Below are positions 1 to 5,921 of a stretch of 9,068 nucleotides of DNA, in pieces. The DNA lies in contig QHVX01000157.1 in assembly GCA_003222375.1 (NCBI GenBank), positions 1 to 9,068 of the forward strand, read 5' to 3'. Position 1 is the first letter of the stretch; every line of letters starts with the position of its first letter. Below the pieces are notes generated by a model. That model saw only the letters and a list, made by a program, of their open reading frames with translations, was not told the origin of the DNA and made no database searches. The translations under genes were made by a program, and so were the position numbers. The stretch is from Acidobacteriota bacterium. GTDB lineage: Bacteria > Acidobacteriota > Thermoanaerobaculia > Gp7-AA8.

Positions 1-127
1 CAAGAACGCCGGAAAGACCGTCGATGTCCATTACTATCCGGCGGAAGGTCACGGCTTCGCGAAGCGCGAGAATCAGATCGACGCCATCAAGCGGATGATC
101 GACTGGTTCGATCGCTATCTGAAATGA
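1..127 (+). CDS. S9 (prolyl oligopeptidase) family serine peptidase, C-terminal end only
   Basis: Partial gene cut by the left window edge. The open frame starts at base 2 and gives 41 codons before TGA at 125-127. The tail reads VDVHYYPAEGHGF followed by an amphipathic helix ending DWFDRYLK. The GHGF segment matches the region of the catalytic His of the alpha/beta-hydrolase Ser-Asp-His triad in dipeptidyl aminopeptidase/acylaminoacyl peptidase-type S9 enzymes, and a final helix of the form 'I.WFDRYL' is usual there. The Ser and Asp of the triad lie outside the window, so activity and subclass cannot be judged. The stop codon is followed at once by a GC hairpin. A different alpha/beta hydrolase with a similar C-terminus cannot be excluded. 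Confidence 0.75.
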   Translation, partial: KNAGKTVDVHYYPAEGHGFAKRENQIDAIKRMIDWFDRYLK

Positions 128-129
128 AA

Positions 130-148
130 AGGCCGCCGATGGCGGCCT
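130..148. terminator. Bidirectional hairpin terminator between S9 peptidase and tRNA-Gly
   Basis: An 8-bp perfect stem, AGGCCGCC / GGCGGCCT, with a 3-nt loop (GAT). On the - strand it is followed directly by a T run (TTTT, from the AAAA at 127-130), and it lies 14 bases past the encoded CCA end of tRNA-Gly, so it looks like that gene's intrinsic terminator. On the + strand it begins three bases after the peptidase stop, but the tail (TCGATTTGAATTCTTT) is a weaker U tract. Confidence 0.7.
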
Positions 149-162
149 CGATTTGAATTCTT

Positions 163-238
163 TGGAGCGGGCAACCGGACTCGAACCGGCGACATCGACC
201 TTGGCAAGGTCGCACTCTACCAACTGAGTTATGCCCGC
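163..238 (-). tRNA. tRNA-Gly (anticodon GCC)
   Basis: Read on the - strand the cloverleaf is complete. The acceptor stem GCGGGCA / TGCCCGC is perfectly paired. The D arm is ACTC..GAGT with an AGTTGGTA loop. The anticodon stem CGACC / GGTCG holds loop TTGCCAA, giving anticodon GCC (glycine). The variable loop has 5 nt. The T arm GCCGG / CCGGT encloses TTCGAGT, with one G-U pair. The discriminator base is T, as in bacterial tRNA-Gly, and the CCA end is encoded (163-165). A GC hairpin with a T tail follows downstream. An AGCAACCC-type repeat unit abuts the mature 5' end, so the promoter must lie in or beyond the repeat region at 239-352; no clear -35/-10 pair was found there. Confidence 0.97.
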
Positions 239-351
239 GTTGCTGGGTTGCTAACGAGTGCCTCCCCAGAGCTATTCCGGCAGAGACGGTTGCTAGGTTA
301 CTGGGTTGCTTGATCGCTTAGCAACCGAGCAACCCAGCAACTTAGCAACCG
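239..351. repeat. Octamer repeat cluster forming a large imperfect inverted repeat
   Basis: Three blocks of 8-bp units fill most of this intergenic region. Block A (239-254) is GTTGCTGG GTTGCTAA. Block B (288-311) is GGTTGCTA GGTTACTG GGTTGCTT. Block C (320-351) is AGCAACCG AGCAACCC AGCAACTT AGCAACCG. Blocks B and C form a 23-bp inverted repeat (288-310 with 328-350), with two non-Watson-Crick positions and a 17-nt loop that holds a further AGCAACC copy. Block A is also the exact reverse complement, over 14 bp, of part of block C (328-341), so two mutually exclusive folds exist. No T run follows on the - strand, so it is not a standard intrinsic terminator for ntrX. The family of the repeat is not recognised. 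Confidence 0.8.
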
Positions 352-352
352 C

Positions 353-1696
353 TCAGGGTCTCTCCACAGTAATGCCGTAAGCGTGCAGCTTCCGATAGAG
401 GTTCGAGCGCTCGACGCCGAGGGCGTCGGCGGTGCGGCTGACGTTGCCGGCGAACTCCCGCAGCCGCGAGAGGATGTACTGCTTTTCGAACGCGTCGCGC
501 GCTTCTTTCAGCGTCAGGTCGCTTGCGATTTCGGCTGGCGCCGCTCCGCGCGTCCCGAGCTGCACATCCTCGGGCTCGATCGTATCGCCGCGCAGCAGGA
601 TCGCCAGGCGCTCGATCACGTTGCGTAGTTCGCGCACATTTCCCGGCCAGTGATAGCCCTTGAGCTTCGTGGCGGCGCCGCTCGACAAGCGCTTGCGCGG
701 CGTTCCTGTTTCGGCCGCAAAACGGCGAAGAAAATGTTCGGCGAGAAGAACCACGTCGTTTGCTCGCGCGCGCAGCGGCGGCACGGCGATCGGGATCACA
801 TTGAGCCGATAGTAGAGGTCGTCGCGAAACGTCCCGCGCGCGATTTCAGCCTCGAGATCTTTGTTCGTCGCGGCGATCACGCGAACATCGACCGTAATCG
901 GCTGCTGCCCGCCGACTTTTTGAAATGTCTGCTCCTGCAGGACGCGCAGCACTTTCGCCTGCGTCCGAACGCTCATGTCTGCGACTTCGTCGAGGAAGAG
1001 TGTGCCGCCGTCGGCGAGCTCGAATTTTCCCTTGCGTTCGTCGATCGCTCCGGTGAACGCGCCTTTGCGATGCCCGAACAGCTCCGACTCGATGAGCTCC
1101 TCGGGAATGGCGGCGCAGTTGACGTCGACGAAGGCCTGCTCGGCGCGATGCGACAGACGATGCAGCGTTCGCGCGACGATTTCCTTGCCACTGCCGTTCT
1201 CGCCCGTGATCAGCACGCGGCTGTTCGACGGCGCGGCACTGCGGATGTGCTGTTCCAGCGTTTTCATCGGCTCGCTTTCGCCGACCAGCAACTCTTCCGA
1301 TACCTGCCGCCGCAGATCCTTGACCTGATCGCGCAGCTTGCGATCGGACAGCGCGTGATTGATGGTCAGCACGACGCGCTCGAGCGACAGCGGCTTTTCG
1401 AGAAAATCGTAAGCGCCGAGGCGCGTGGCGCGGACAGCGGTGTCGATGTTGGCGTGACCGGAGATGACGATCACCGGCGGCGCGCCGGCCGAGCGCAGTC
1501 GCTCCAGAACCGTCATGCCGTCGACGCCGGGCAGCCACAGATCGAGGACGATGAGGTCGAATTCGTCGCGCGCAAACTGCGCCAGCGCTTCCTCCCCCGA
1601 ATCGCACAGCGCGGTGCGGTGACCCTCATCCTCGAGGATCTTCGCAAGCGTCGTGCGGATCGATTGTTCGTCGTCGACGATGAGGATCTTCGCCAT
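353..1696 (-). CDS. ntrX: Sigma-54-dependent response regulator, NtrX type
   Basis: 447-residue NtrC-class activator that, when phosphorylated, should remodel sigma-54 RNA polymerase at target promoters. The receiver domain (about 1-120) has the acidic pair D8-D9, phospho-acceptor D52 in LDLWLP, and K101 in FLEKP. The AAA+ domain (about 138-370) has Walker A GENGSGKE (165-172), the sigma-54-contact loop GAFTGA (212-217), Walker B GGTLFLDE (230-237) and PGNVREL (351-357). The C-terminal Fis-type helix-turn-helix (about 418-442) includes SRTADALGVERSNLYRKL. All key residues are intact. The receiver wording (VISGHANIDTAVRATRLGAYDFLEKPLSLERV) and the upstream kinase favour NtrX over NtrC. Its ATG overlaps the kinase stop by one base (TGATG), implying translational coupling. 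It is the last gene of the lpxC operon, and its targets cannot be read from the sequence. Confidence 0.93.
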   Translation of the reverse strand: MAKILIVDDEQSIRTTLAKILEDEGHRTALCDSGEEALAQFARDEFDLIVLDLWLPGVDGMTVLERLRSAGAPPVIVISGHANIDTAVRATRLGAYDFLEKPLSLERVVLTINHALSDRKLRDQVKDLRRQVSEELLVGESEPMKTLEQHIRSAAPSNSRVLITGENGSGKEIVARTLHRLSHRAEQAFVDVNCAAIPEELIESELFGHRKGAFTGAIDERKGKFELADGGTLFLDEVADMSVRTQAKVLRVLQEQTFQKVGGQQPITVDVRVIAATNKDLEAEIARGTFRDDLYYRLNVIPIAVPPLRARANDVVLLAEHFLRRFAAETGTPRKRLSSGAATKLKGYHWPGNVRELRNVIERLAILLRGDTIEPEDVQLGTRGAAPAEIASDLTLKEARDAFEKQYILSRLREFAGNVSRTADALGVERSNLYRKLHAYGITVERP

Positions 1697-3798
1697 CAGG
1701 CCGGCAGCTCGATCTCGAATCGAGTTCCTTTCGGATAGTTGTCATGGACCGAGATGCGGCCGTCGTGATCGTTGACGATGCGGTGCACGATCGCGAGACC
1801 GAGTCCCGTTCCGCGTCCCTTGGTCGAGAAGTAGGGCAGGAATAGTTTCTCTTTGTCGGTGTCAGGAACGCCGCGGCCCGGGTCGGCGACTTCGATGACC
1901 ACGCGATGCGGCTCGCGCCGCGCCGTCACTCGAATTTCGCCGCGTTCGGTCGCTTCAACGGCGTTGTTGAGCAGATTGCCGACCGCGCGGCGAATCTGTT
2001 CGGGATCCATCAGCAGCTCGATTTCGGGATCGACGGAAACCGAAACGGTGACGCCGGGCTTCACGTCGCCGTACAGGCTGGCGGCCTGTTGCAGAATCTC
2101 CGCGAGCTGCGCGTGCCGCAGATGCACGGCCGGCATGCGCGCGAATCGCGAGAACTCATCCACCATCCGCTTGAGCTGGCGCACCTCCGACACGATCGTC
2201 TTCGTGCCCTCATCGATCGCCTGCTGCGCGTCGTCTTCCTGATTCTGAAACTTCTTCGCGATGCGTTCCGCCGAGAGCTGAATCGGCGTCAGCGGATTCT
2301 TGATTTCATGGGCGATCCGCCGTGCAGCTTCGTTCCACGCCGCGAGTTTTTGCGCCTGCACGAGCTGCGTCGAATCCTCCATCGCGAGCACCCACCCTTC
2401 CTCGCCGCCTCCGCTGAGCCGCGCCAGCGATAACTCGAGGTAGCGGAGCTCGCCCGCGCGAATCAGTGTCACCTCGCGCGTGCGCGATGCGCGCTCCGCG
2501 AGCTCGAGGATCGCCTCGTGGAGAACGGAGAGATCGCCGGTGAGAAACTCGGCGAGCGGCGTGCGCGCGTCAGGCTCGCCGATCTGCAGCATCTGCAGCG
2601 CCGCACGGTTGATGCTGAGCAGGTGAAAGTCTTCGCTGAACGCGATGATGCCCGCCGAAACGCTCTCCAGAACGGTCGACAGATATCGATTTGTCTGCGT
2701 GAGCGCCTCCCGTTGCTCATCGATCTGCAGCGACATCTGATTGAACGATTCGATGAGGCGGCCGACTTCGTCGGTGGCCACCACATCGACGCGCGAGCCA
2801 TAGCCGCCCTCCGCGAGCCTGCCCGTCGCTTCTGCCAGCGCCTTGATCGGAATCGTGATGCGCCGCGACGCGTAGATCGACAGCCACAGCGCGAAGAAGA
2901 GAATCGCCAGCGTGACCGCGAGGAAGAGCGAGGTCTGCGAGGCTTTCAACGTCGGGCGTTGCGCGTCGAGCTGCTGAAAATTCTTGTGCAGGATGATGCT
3001 CTCGTCGATGAGGCGATTCATCGCCGACGGAACGAACACGCCGGCGATGGCGGCATAGGGCGTATTCCCGATTCGCGTGGCGGCGCGAATCCACTTGCCG
3101 CTGGCGCCAAGGTCGTATTTGACCGCCGTACCGTGCGTGAAAACGTCCTCGAAGAATTTCTTCGGCGGCTCGGAGACCTCCTGGATCGGTGCGCGCGGAT
3201 TGGCGACCTCTTTCAGCATCGTGCCGTCGCGGTAGACGCCGGCCATGTCGATGGTGTGGAACTGCTGCACGCGATTGAGGACCGCGTCGACGCGCGACGG
3301 ATCCGTGGCCCCGGGAGTCGCCGCGATCTCGCGCGCCGCTGCCAGCGCGTTGGCAGCCGCCTGGTCCTGCGCCATCTGCGCGATTGCTTCGCCGTTCTGC
3401 AGAATTTTCCTCACCGGCGTGTTGAACCAGCGATCGATCGAAACGCGCAGCAGGTCGGTCGCGACGAAGAATAGGAGGCCGACCGGCACCAGCGACATCA
3501 ACATGTACGTGACGACCAGCTTGGTCCGGAATCGCGATCCGATGATGCCGCGCTGCCGTTCGAGCACCAGCTTTGCGACGGCGCGCAGCAACACGAACAC
3601 GATGCCCAGGATGAGCAACACATTGATGTTGGCGAGGACGAACAGAAGGACCTGACTGGTGAGTGCTTCCGGCGACAGCTCCTTCGCTTTCTGGATGGCG
3701 TAGTAGATGAGGCTCGTCGCCGTGAGCACGAGCAGTGGAACCGTCACGATGACGCGCGGATCCTTGCGGTAGCGGTCGACGAACTGGCGCGGTTTCAT
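1696..3798 (-). CDS. ntrY: Membrane sensor histidine kinase, NtrY type
   Basis: 700-residue inner-membrane sensor kinase, the likely phosphodonor of the adjacent NtrX. Three hydrophobic segments lie near the N-terminus (about 17-36, 50-72, 94-114). A roughly 170-residue extracytoplasmic sensor region follows, then a fourth transmembrane segment (about 288-310), HAMP (about 311-363) and PAS (about 370-480). The DHp helix has phospho-acceptor H497 in RRIAHEIKNPLTPIQLSAER. The HATPase domain has N box NLLNNAVEA (608-616), G1 DPGRGVP, F box LFLPYFSTK and G2 GRGTGLGLAI (661-670). The ATG at 3798 was chosen because it overlaps the DUF4390 stop (ATGA) and has GGAG eight bases upstream. An earlier in-frame ATG at 3870 would add 24 residues lying inside the DUF4390 gene and is unlikely. 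Domain order and the proline-rich H box are typical of NtrY. The signal sensed is unknown. Confidence 0.93.
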   Translation of the reverse strand: MKPRQFVDRYRKDPRVIVTVPLLVLTATSLIYYAIQKAKELSPEALTSQVLLFVLANINVLLILGIVFVLLRAVAKLVLERQRGIIGSRFRTKLVVTYMLMSLVPVGLLFFVATDLLRVSIDRWFNTPVRKILQNGEAIAQMAQDQAAANALAAAREIAATPGATDPSRVDAVLNRVQQFHTIDMAGVYRDGTMLKEVANPRAPIQEVSEPPKKFFEDVFTHGTAVKYDLGASGKWIRAATRIGNTPYAAIAGVFVPSAMNRLIDESIILHKNFQQLDAQRPTLKASQTSLFLAVTLAILFFALWLSIYASRRITIPIKALAEATGRLAEGGYGSRVDVVATDEVGRLIESFNQMSLQIDEQREALTQTNRYLSTVLESVSAGIIAFSEDFHLLSINRAALQMLQIGEPDARTPLAEFLTGDLSVLHEAILELAERASRTREVTLIRAGELRYLELSLARLSGGGEEGWVLAMEDSTQLVQAQKLAAWNEAARRIAHEIKNPLTPIQLSAERIAKKFQNQEDDAQQAIDEGTKTIVSEVRQLKRMVDEFSRFARMPAVHLRHAQLAEILQQAASLYGDVKPGVTVSVSVDPEIELLMDPEQIRRAVGNLLNNAVEATERGEIRVTARREPHRVVIEVADPGRGVPDTDKEKLFLPYFSTKGRGTGLGLAIVHRIVNDHDGRISVHDNYPKGTRFEIELPA

Positions 3799-3818
3799 GG
3801 CGTCGTCTCCGTGACCCG
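3786..3818 (-). promoter_or_regulatory. Shine-Dalgarno and ATGA stop/start overlap deciding the ntrY start
   Basis: On the - strand the sequence GGAG ACGACGCC ATGA places a good ribosome-binding motif 8 bases before the ntrY ATG (3798-3796). The same ATGA holds the TGA stop of the DUF4390 gene (3797-3795). This supports reinitiation or coupled translation and fixes the kinase start at 3798. Confidence 0.7.
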
Positions 3819-4334
3819 CACATCGCGCCAGCGTGTCGAGAACGTCCAGGGGATGAAGTACAGCGCCCAACCGCGCAGGAGATCGGCCTTCGCGCGCAAT
3901 CGGAGTTTGTACGGACGCCGGTTGCCCACCTCGAAGAGATCGGGCTCATCGATCGTCGTCATCCGCTTCTCGAGCGCTTCGAGATCTGTGAAGGTTTCCG
4001 AGCGCACCAGCTTGCGGTCGCGCCGGTAGTTCATCAGGTATTCGCGCGTCACGGAGTTGAACGTCGCAATGATTTCGATGCGCGATCGATCGATGCCTTC
4101 ATCAAACCAATTGGGGCGCGCGCGATAGATCTCGATGACGTAGGTGAAATTGGTAGGGACGCCGCTCTGTAAGCCCTGGACGATCTCCGGGCGATCAAAG
4201 GCATTCAGCAGATTGAAATGCGCACTGACTTTTCCATTGGCGGCGACTGCAGTGAGGCCATCGATTTTCGGATCGGCCGCCAGCACGCTGGCTGCGACTA
4301 AGTAGATGAGGATGGAGATAGCCGAAGACCGCAC
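3795..4334 (-). CDS. DUF4390 secreted protein upstream of ntrY
   Basis: 179 residues. It begins with a hydrophobic stretch (MRSSAISILIYLVAASVLAA) that looks like a Sec signal peptide cleaved near residue 20. The mature part is predicted beta-rich, with a family-typical pattern: an internal 'VSAHFNLLNAF' strand, a 'SGVPTNFTYVIEIYRARPNW' segment, YLMNYRRDR, and a C-terminal RGWALYFIPWTFSTRW. I recognise this as DUF4390, a family of unknown function commonly encoded directly before NtrY-type kinases. The start is GTG at 4334-4332. It is the only usable start before the signal peptide because an in-frame TAA lies five codons upstream, and no strong ribosome-binding site precedes it. A periplasmic partner or modulator of NtrY is a reasonable inference, not shown by the sequence. 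Confidence 0.85.
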   Translation of the reverse strand: MRSSAISILIYLVAASVLAADPKIDGLTAVAANGKVSAHFNLLNAFDRPEIVQGLQSGVPTNFTYVIEIYRARPNWFDEGIDRSRIEIIATFNSVTREYLMNYRRDRKLVRSETFTDLEALEKRMTTIDEPDLFEVGNRRPYKLRLRAKADLLRGWALYFIPWTFSTRWRDVRVTETTP

Positions 4335-4356
4335 AGTGTGGCTTTTTTACCACACT
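4335..4356 (-). promoter_or_regulatory. Small inverted repeat immediately before the DUF4390 start codon
   Basis: Perfect 7-bp arms AGTGTGG / CCACACT with an 8-nt A-rich loop on the - strand (TAAAAAAG), ending at the base before the GTG start. It fills most of the 31-base gap after lpxC. With no T tail it is not an intrinsic terminator. It could affect translation initiation of the DUF4390 gene or be an RNA-processing site, or it may be chance. Confidence 0.4.
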
Positions 4357-4365
4357 TCGAGGGAA

Positions 4366-5247
4366 TTACGCGAAGAGCGGCTCGGACGGTGCGGCCTCGC
4401 CAAAGTCTTCCTCAGCGCGTGCCGCGGCCTCGATGACCTTCGCGACAAAGCGCGAGTGCAGCGCGTGACCGGCGCGGTGCGCAGTGATTTCACCGGCGAT
4501 CGGTCTTCCGATCAACGCGAGGTCGCCGAGGAGATCGAGGATCTTGTGGCGGACGAATTCGTCGCGGAAGCGCAGCGGCCCGTTGATGACCGCGTTGTCG
4601 TCGAGGACGATGCAGTTCTCGACGGTTCCACCGCGCGCGAGGCCGGCGGCGCGAAGCTTCTCGACATCGCGCACAAATCCGAACGTCCGCGCAGGAGCGA
4701 TCTTGCGCAGGAAGTTGTCGTGGTGGTAGTCGAACTGGTAACTCTGCTTGCCGATCGACGGATGATTGAAATCGATCTTGTACTTCAACACCAGGCGATT
4801 CGACGGTGTCATGCGGATGCTCTTGCCGTCGTCAACGACTTCGATCGGCTCGCGCAGTCGCAGCAGCGGAACTTCTGCGCCGAGGTCGCGGACGCCGGCG
4901 GCATCGATGAGGTGCATGAACGGAAGCGCGCTTCCATCGACGATCGGAACCTCGGGACCGTCAATGTGAACGTCGACGTCGGTGACTCCACACGCCATGA
5001 TCGCGGAGAGAAGATGCTCGACGGTTCCCACCGAGACATCGTCCTTGCCTACCGTGGTCGCGTAATCGAGCGCGGTGGTCGACGCTTGCAATGCCGGGAT
5101 GCGCAGGCCGTTGAGATCGGCGCGCACGAACGTGATTCCGCTTCGCGCGGGCGCCGGTCTGAGCTCGACCGTGGTGTAGATGCCTGAGTGGAGTCCGATA
5201 CCGCTGATGCTGACGTTTGACTTGAGCGTCTTGCGTTGCGCGTTCAT
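4366..5247 (-). CDS. lpxC: UDP-3-O-acyl-N-acetylglucosamine deacetylase
   Basis: 293-residue cytoplasmic zinc enzyme that catalyses the committed deacetylation step of lipid A synthesis. The N-terminus MNAQRKTLKSNVSISGIGLHSG matches the family start (TLK..V..GIGLHSG), so ATG 5247-5245 was chosen. An upstream in-frame ATG at 5325 would add 26 residues encoded by palindromic promoter-like DNA and is unlikely. Visible active-site residues are E77 and H78 in TVEHLLSA (base and zinc ligand), H234 and D238 in RHKILD (zinc ligands), and H261 in HRAGHALH (second catalytic His). Also present are DGSALPF, ARTFGFVRDVEKL and NGPLRFRDE. Length is normal. It is the first gene of the operon with DUF4390-ntrY-ntrX. 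No clear Shine-Dalgarno is present (GGCGGGTGTGGAC before ATG). The product assignment is secure. Confidence 0.97.
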   Translation of the reverse strand: MNAQRKTLKSNVSISGIGLHSGIYTTVELRPAPARSGITFVRADLNGLRIPALQASTTALDYATTVGKDDVSVGTVEHLLSAIMACGVTDVDVHIDGPEVPIVDGSALPFMHLIDAAGVRDLGAEVPLLRLREPIEVVDDGKSIRMTPSNRLVLKYKIDFNHPSIGKQSYQFDYHHDNFLRKIAPARTFGFVRDVEKLRAAGLARGGTVENCIVLDDNAVINGPLRFRDEFVRHKILDLLGDLALIGRPIAGEITAHRAGHALHSRFVAKVIEAAARAEEDFGEAAPSEPLFA

Positions 5248-5252
5248 GTCCA

Positions 5253-5276
5253 CACCCGCCTTGAGCACGGCGGGTG
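5253..5276 (-). repeat. GC-rich inverted repeat just upstream of lpxC
   Basis: Perfect 8-bp arms CACCCGCC / GGCGGGTG separated by 8 nt (GTGCTCAA on the - strand), ending five bases before the lpxC ATG. If transcribed it gives a stable hairpin in the leader. GTGGCACCCGCC...GGCGGGTG resembles dispersed GTGGCAC-type palindromes seen in some acidobacterial intergenic regions, so it may be a repeat relic rather than a regulator. It overlaps a possible -24/-12 promoter element. Confidence 0.6.
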
Positions 5277-5279
5277 CCA
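5264..5279 (-). promoter_or_regulatory. Possible sigma-54 (-24/-12) promoter element upstream of lpxC
   Basis: The - strand reads TGGCAC CCGCC GTGCT against the sigma-54 consensus TGGCAC-N5-TTGCW. The GG and GC dinucleotides have exact 10-nt spacing, and only one of the eleven specified positions differs. The expected start point would be near 5253, leaving only about six leader bases before the lpxC ATG. The motif sits inside a GC-rich palindromic repeat, so a chance match is quite possible. It is of note because the operon's last gene encodes a GAFTGA-containing sigma-54 activator. Confidence 0.3.
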
Positions 5280-5300
5280 CGCACTGCTGAGCACGCCAAT

Positions 5301-5337
5301 TTCGCATAACATATTGATATAACAATACTTATGCGAA
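5301..5337 (-). promoter_or_regulatory. AT-rich palindrome, probable promoter/operator of the lpxC-ntrYX operon
   Basis: Arms TTCGCATAA (5301-5309) and TTATGCGAA (5329-5337) are perfect 9-bp inverted repeats. Inner arms TATTG (5312-5316) and CAATA (5323-5327) surround a 6-nt centre. It is a marked AT-rich island in GC-rich DNA, 54 bases from the lpxC ATG. On the - strand a weak sigma-70-like pair can be drawn within it: TTCGCA (5337-5332), 18-nt spacer, TATGTT (5313-5308). A dimeric repressor or activator site overlapping the promoter would explain the symmetry. The cognate regulator is unknown. Confidence 0.5.
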
Positions 5338-5384
5338 GGGTATCTGGAACTGTGAGGAAGGAATTTGTGGTGGAATTAGGTCAC

Positions 5385-5408
5385 GACTGTGGCGCCGCAG
5401 CCACAGTC
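5385..5408 (-). terminator. Hairpin at the 3' end of smpB
   Basis: Perfect 9-bp arms GACTGTGGC / GCCACAGTC with a 6-nt loop, overlapping two bases of the smpB TGA stop (5409-5407). No T run follows on either strand (GTGACCTAATTCC on the - strand), so it is at best a weak or factor-assisted terminator, or a 3'-end stabilising hairpin separating smpB from lpxC. Confidence 0.45.
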
Positions 5409-5871
5409 AGCGCTTCATGGCCGCCTCGGCCTCTCGATCCAATTCGCGGCGCTTTTCCGATTCGCGTTTATCGAACAGTTTCTTGCCACGGACGACCGCG
5501 ATCTCAGCTTTCACCCGCCCGCTCTTGAAGTAGAGCCGCAGCGGAACGATGGTCAGCCCCTTTTCGACGACCTGGCCGAAGAGTCGATCGATCTCACGGC
5601 GATGGAGCAGCAACTTCCGTTTTCGCTCCGGATCGTGGTTCTCGCGATTGCCGTGACTGTAGGGAGAGATGTGCGCGCCGATGAGGTAGGCCTCGCCGTG
5701 GTCGAAGTCGATGTAGCTGTCCTTCAGATTCACCTTCCCCTCGCGCAGCGACTTGACCTCGGTGCCGGTGAGCGCGATTCCTGCTTCGAGCTTTTGGAGG
5801 ACGAAGTAGTCGTGAAACGCCTTGCGATTGGTGGCGATCACCTTCTCATTGGCGTCCGGTTTGGTGGCCAT
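5407..5871 (-). CDS. smpB: SsrA (tmRNA)-binding protein SmpB
   Basis: 154 residues. It binds tmRNA and delivers it to stalled ribosomes for trans-translation. Family signatures in order are IATNRKAFHDYFV (12-24), LEAGIALTGTEVKSLREGKVNLKDSY (28-53), AYLIGAHISPYSHGNRENHDPERKRKLLLHR (61-91) and LTIVPLRLYFKSGRVKAEIAVVRGKKLFDKRE (106-137), then a basic tail that ends AAMKR and would insert in the ribosomal mRNA channel. The start was taken at ATG 5871-5869 (MATKPDANEK), which gives normal length. An upstream in-frame ATG at 5928 would overlap the divergent gene's start. No Shine-Dalgarno precedes the chosen start (GCCCGCCCCC), and a TACAAT hexamer lies only 11 bases upstream, so the leader may be very short. 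The tmRNA gene is not in the window. Confidence 0.96.
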   Translation of the reverse strand: MATKPDANEKVIATNRKAFHDYFVLQKLEAGIALTGTEVKSLREGKVNLKDSYIDFDHGEAYLIGAHISPYSHGNRENHDPERKRKLLLHRREIDRLFGQVVEKGLTIVPLRLYFKSGRVKAEIAVVRGKKLFDKRESEKRRELDREAEAAMKR

Positions 5872-5881
5872 GGGGGCGGGC

Positions 5882-5899
5882 GATTGTACTGCTACAATC
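5882..5899. promoter_or_regulatory. Symmetric -10 region of divergent smpB / GAPDH-like promoters
   Basis: Perfect inverted repeat GATTGTA-CTGC-TACAATC. It places a TACAAT -10-like hexamer on each strand, pointing outwards: 5893-5898 toward the GAPDH-like gene (ATG 24 bases further on) and 5888-5883 toward smpB (ATG 11 bases further on). No convincing -35 hexamer is seen at the expected distance on either side. The 50-base gap between the two start codons has room for little else, so a shared bidirectional promoter is likely. A regulator-binding palindrome is the alternative. Confidence 0.5.
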
Positions 5900-5921
5900 C
5901 GGCGCCGGACCTCAGAGAGAA

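Noticed and set aside
239..351. CRISPR-like repeat array
   Set aside because: Units are only 8 bp, contiguous and in both orientations, with no spacers and no cas genes nearby.
163..351. tRNA-associated integrative element attachment site
   Set aside because: No integrase, no duplicated tRNA 3' end and no change in gene character next to the tRNA are visible in the window.
650..1738. Long + strand open frame (362 codons) opposite ntrX
   Set aside because: It is antisense to a fully convincing NtrX and its translation is low-complexity Arg/Asp/Val-rich without domains. Long antisense frames are expected from GC-rich codon bias.
2518..3474. Long + strand open frame opposite ntrY
   Set aside because: Antisense to clear HAMP/PAS/sensor coding sequence, with Arg-rich composition and no motif. 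Treated as a shadow frame.
3799..3870. ATG at 3870 as the ntrY start
   Set aside because: The 24 extra residues lie within DUF4390 coding sequence, while ATG 3798 has a Shine-Dalgarno and an ATGA overlap.
4306..5187. 293-codon + strand open frame opposite lpxC
   Set aside because: Antisense to a secure lpxC with all active-site residues. The product has no recognisable features.
5248..5325. ATG at 5325 as the lpxC start
   Set aside because: The extra 26 residues would be encoded by palindromic, promoter-like DNA and do not match the LpxC N-terminus, which fits MNAQRKTLK.
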